This document shows, in pieces, positions 15,078-16,648 of a DNA stretch of 16,648 nt. A program made the translations under genes and the position numbers. The stretch's first letter is position 1. Each line of letters starts with the position of its first letter. The stretch is from the NCBI GenBank assembly GCA_021850085.1, contig JAJZRZ010000011.1, positions 1 to 16,648 of the forward strand, read 5' to 3'. This DNA comes from Actinomycetes bacterium (lineage in GTDB: Bacteria > Actinomycetota > Coriobacteriia > Anaerosomatales > Anaerosomataceae). The notes under the pieces were generated by a model. It did no database searches. It was not told where the DNA came from and worked only from the letters and a program-made list of their open reading frames with translations.

Positions 15078-15686
15078 ATGTTCACCGATCGTGTGCAGGC
15101 GGGCAGAGCGCTCGCCGAAACCCTGCGCGGCAGAGTCGGCCCGGATGCGCTGGTGCTGGGTGTGCCGAGAGGCGGCGTGGTGGTGGCGGCCGAGGTGGCG
15201 CACATCCTTGGTTTGGAGCTCGACGTCCTGGTGGTGCGCAAGATCGGTGCTCCCGGCAACCCGGAGTACGCGGTGGGGGCGGTGGACGAGGAGGGACACG
15301 TCGTGGGCGGCAGGACCGGATTCGCGAGCCGGTCCTACCTCGAGGAGGCCGCACGAGAGGAGCGGGAAGAGATCGCGCGCAGGCTGCGGATGTTTCGGCG
15401 CGGCCGGCCACCACTGAGCGTGGCAGGTCGCGAGGTGCTGCTCGTCGACGACGGGATAGCCACTGGGCTGACGCTGCTGGCGGCGCTCGAATCGCTGCGG
15501 CGGCGAGGGGCGGCGCGCATCGTCGTCGCCACTCCCGTGGCCGCCTCTGATGCGGCGAACAGGCTCACAGCCGCAGCCGATGACTTCGTCGCGCTGGAAG
15601 TGCCCATCGGCTTCGCCGCGGTCGGGCAGTTCTATCGCGAGTTCGACCAGACGAGTGACGCCGAGGTGGTCGAGCTTCTCAGCTAG
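15078..15686 (+). CDS. Predicted phosphoribosyltransferase (COG1926 type)
   Basis: A 202-residue type I phosphoribosyltransferase-fold protein. The PRPP-binding loop VLLVDDGIATGLT (about 120-132) is intact with the acidic pair Asp124-Asp125. LGVPRGGVVVAAEVA (27-41) and VRKIGAPGNPEYAVGAV (53-69) are the conserved N-terminal motifs of the uncharacterised COG1926 group. The base acceptor of this group is not known to me, so no reaction is assigned. The frame is open far upstream inside the reductase gene on the other strand. GGAGGGG at 15063-15069 places the start at the ATG of 15078, with an ATG at 15072 as a poorer alternative. The stop codon shares bases with the convergent PASTA gene. Confidence 0.88.
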   Translation: MFTDRVQAGRALAETLRGRVGPDALVLGVPRGGVVVAAEVAHILGLELDVLVVRKIGAPGNPEYAVGAVDEEGHVVGGRTGFASRSYLEEAAREEREEIARRLRMFRRGRPPLSVAGREVLLVDDGIATGLTLLAALESLRRRGAARIVVATPVAASDAANRLTAAADDFVALEVPIGFAAVGQFYREFDQTSDAEVVELLS

Positions 15687-16648
15687 AGCCCGGTCGGCAG
15701 CTTGCCCACTTCCAGCTCGACCACGTCGGCGCGCTTGGCCGAAGACCCGGCGATCGGGAACTGGTTGATCACAAATCCGCTCTCCGGCGCGTCCACGTAC
15801 ACGACCTTCGGCTGCAGCCCTGCGTCGGTCAGCGTCTGACGCGCTTGGGCCTCGTTCATGTCCCGAACGTTCGGTACGATGATGACTTCAGTGCCCTTGG
15901 ATACTGTCAGTGTGACGGTCGAGCCCGTCTCGAGCACCACGTTCGCGTCCGGCCTCTGGGACACCACGAGGCCCTTGGCCACGGTGTCGCTGAACGCTTC
16001 GGTGGACGCAACCTTGAACCCGGCGCCCTCAAGAACACCCTTGGCCTCGGCGAGCGGTCTGTTCACCACATCGGGTACCTTGACCTGCTCCACGCATTGC
16101 GACACGTACAGCACGACCCGGGTGCCCTTGGGCACGTTGACGCCCATGGCGGGCTCGGTCCGGATGACGAGCCCTTTGGCGATCTGGGAGTTGTATTCGT
16201 CAACCGAGCGGTTGTAGTCGAGGTCTGCGGAGGCCAAGGCATCGATGGCCGCCGCCTCCGGCATGCTGGTGAGGTCGGGCACCGTGACCTGCTCGATCCC
16301 CGTGCTCAGGATGATGTTCACCGCCGAGCCCTCCTCCACGCGCGCACCGGCGTCGGGATCCTGGCTTATGATGAGGCCCAGCTCAACGGTGTCGCTGCTC
16401 TCGGTCGCGATCTCGCCGAGGGTGAGCCCCGCCGCCTCGAGCTCGGTCCTGGCCTGCTCTTCGGTGAGGCCTGAAAGCGTGGGCACGATCACCTTGCCGG
16501 GGGTGGAGAGCAACGCGAACGCGATGCCCGCCACGAGCAGCAGCACCACCGCGAGGCCGACCCATGCCCACGGGTTCGTCCGTCGAGTGGGGACGGGGCG
16601 GATCGCCGGAGTGGCCGCGGCCCTCGTGACCGGCGCGTGGTCGCACGC
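15683..16648 (-). CDS. Membrane protein with four PASTA domains, probable Ser/Thr kinase C-terminus (5' end outside window)
   Basis: 321 residues are visible and the frame is open at the right edge, so the N-terminus is missing. A Pro/Arg-rich juxtamembrane stretch (about 14-25) leads to a transmembrane helix at about 28-48. Four PASTA repeats follow at about 53-117, 118-185, 186-252 and 253-321, each opening with a V-P-x-(L/V) core and ending with a G-(S/T)-x-V strand. PASTA repeats bind muropeptides or peptidoglycan outside the cell. The cytosol-TM-PASTA order is that of PknB/StkP-type kinases that regulate cell wall growth. The kinase domain itself is not in view, so another PASTA membrane protein is possible. 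A GTG at 16549 is an internal Val within the helix, not a credible start. The stop overlaps the convergent phosphoribosyltransferase gene by four bases. Confidence 0.85.
   Translation of the reverse strand, partial: ACDHAPVTRAAATPAIRPVPTRRTNPWAWVGLAVVLLLVAGIAFALLSTPGKVIVPTLSGLTEEQARTELEAAGLTLGEIATESSDTVELGLIISQDPDAGARVEEGSAVNIILSTGIEQVTVPDLTSMPEAAAIDALASADLDYNRSVDEYNSQIAKGLVIRTEPAMGVNVPKGTRVVLYVSQCVEQVKVPDVVNRPLAEAKGVLEGAGFKVASTEAFSDTVAKGLVVSQRPDANVVLETGSTVTLTVSKGTEVIIVPNVRDMNEAQARQTLTDAGLQPKVVYVDAPESGFVINQFPIAGSSAKRADVVELEVGKLPTGL

Noticed and set aside
1..16648. CRISPR arrays, insertion sequences, toxin-antitoxin or phage genes
   Set aside because: I found no regularly spaced repeats, transposase motifs, paired terminal inverted repeats or phage-type proteins.

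Overview
The window is GC-rich, densely coding bacterial DNA with mostly classical Shine-Dalgarno starts and several GTG starts. It has no phage, IS or CRISPR signature. The gene content fits a Gram-positive high-GC bacterium that makes menaquinone by the classical o-succinylbenzoate route. An actinomycete relative, perhaps of the Coriobacteriia type, is my best guess, but the window holds no rRNA or other marker gene that would settle it.

Layout. (1) 1-2040, minus: a soluble hybrid histidine kinase (PAS-PAS-HisKA-HATPase-REC-REC), cut off inside its second receiver by the left edge. (2) 2158-2826, plus: rpiA, ribose-5-phosphate isomerase A, divergent from the kinase. (3) 2843-5990, minus: three exported proteins in a row. 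In transcription order these are a C39-like cysteine peptidase, a beta-propeller lipoprotein and a subtilisin-family serine peptidase. (4) 5991-6307: a 317-base gap without a gene but with several inverted repeats. (5) 6308-6383, minus: tRNA-Arg(CCU) with encoded CCA. (6) 6401-13996, minus: a compact menaquinone operon, menF-menD-menH-menB-menEC-menI, with ATGA stop/start overlaps. Its tRNA-Arg neighbour begins 17 bases after menI. (7) 14139-15020, minus: an aldo-keto reductase. (8) 15078-15686, plus: a COG1926-type phosphoribosyltransferase. (9) 15683-16648, minus: the C-terminal part of a membrane protein with four PASTA domains, probably a Ser/Thr kinase, cut by the right edge.

How the genes work together. 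The men cluster covers chorismate to 1,4-dihydroxy-2-naphthoate: MenF (isochorismate), MenD (SEPHCHC), MenH (SHCHC), MenC (OSB), MenE (OSB-CoA), MenB (DHNA-CoA) and a hotdog thioesterase MenI (DHNA). The membrane steps MenA (prenylation) and MenG (methylation) are not here. The most unusual item is that MenE and MenC are one 836-residue polypeptide in the order ligase-synthase, so the enzyme that makes OSB and the enzyme that activates it are physically joined. The exported peptidase / propeller / peptidase trio is the least explained set and may be an undescribed surface-proteolysis module.
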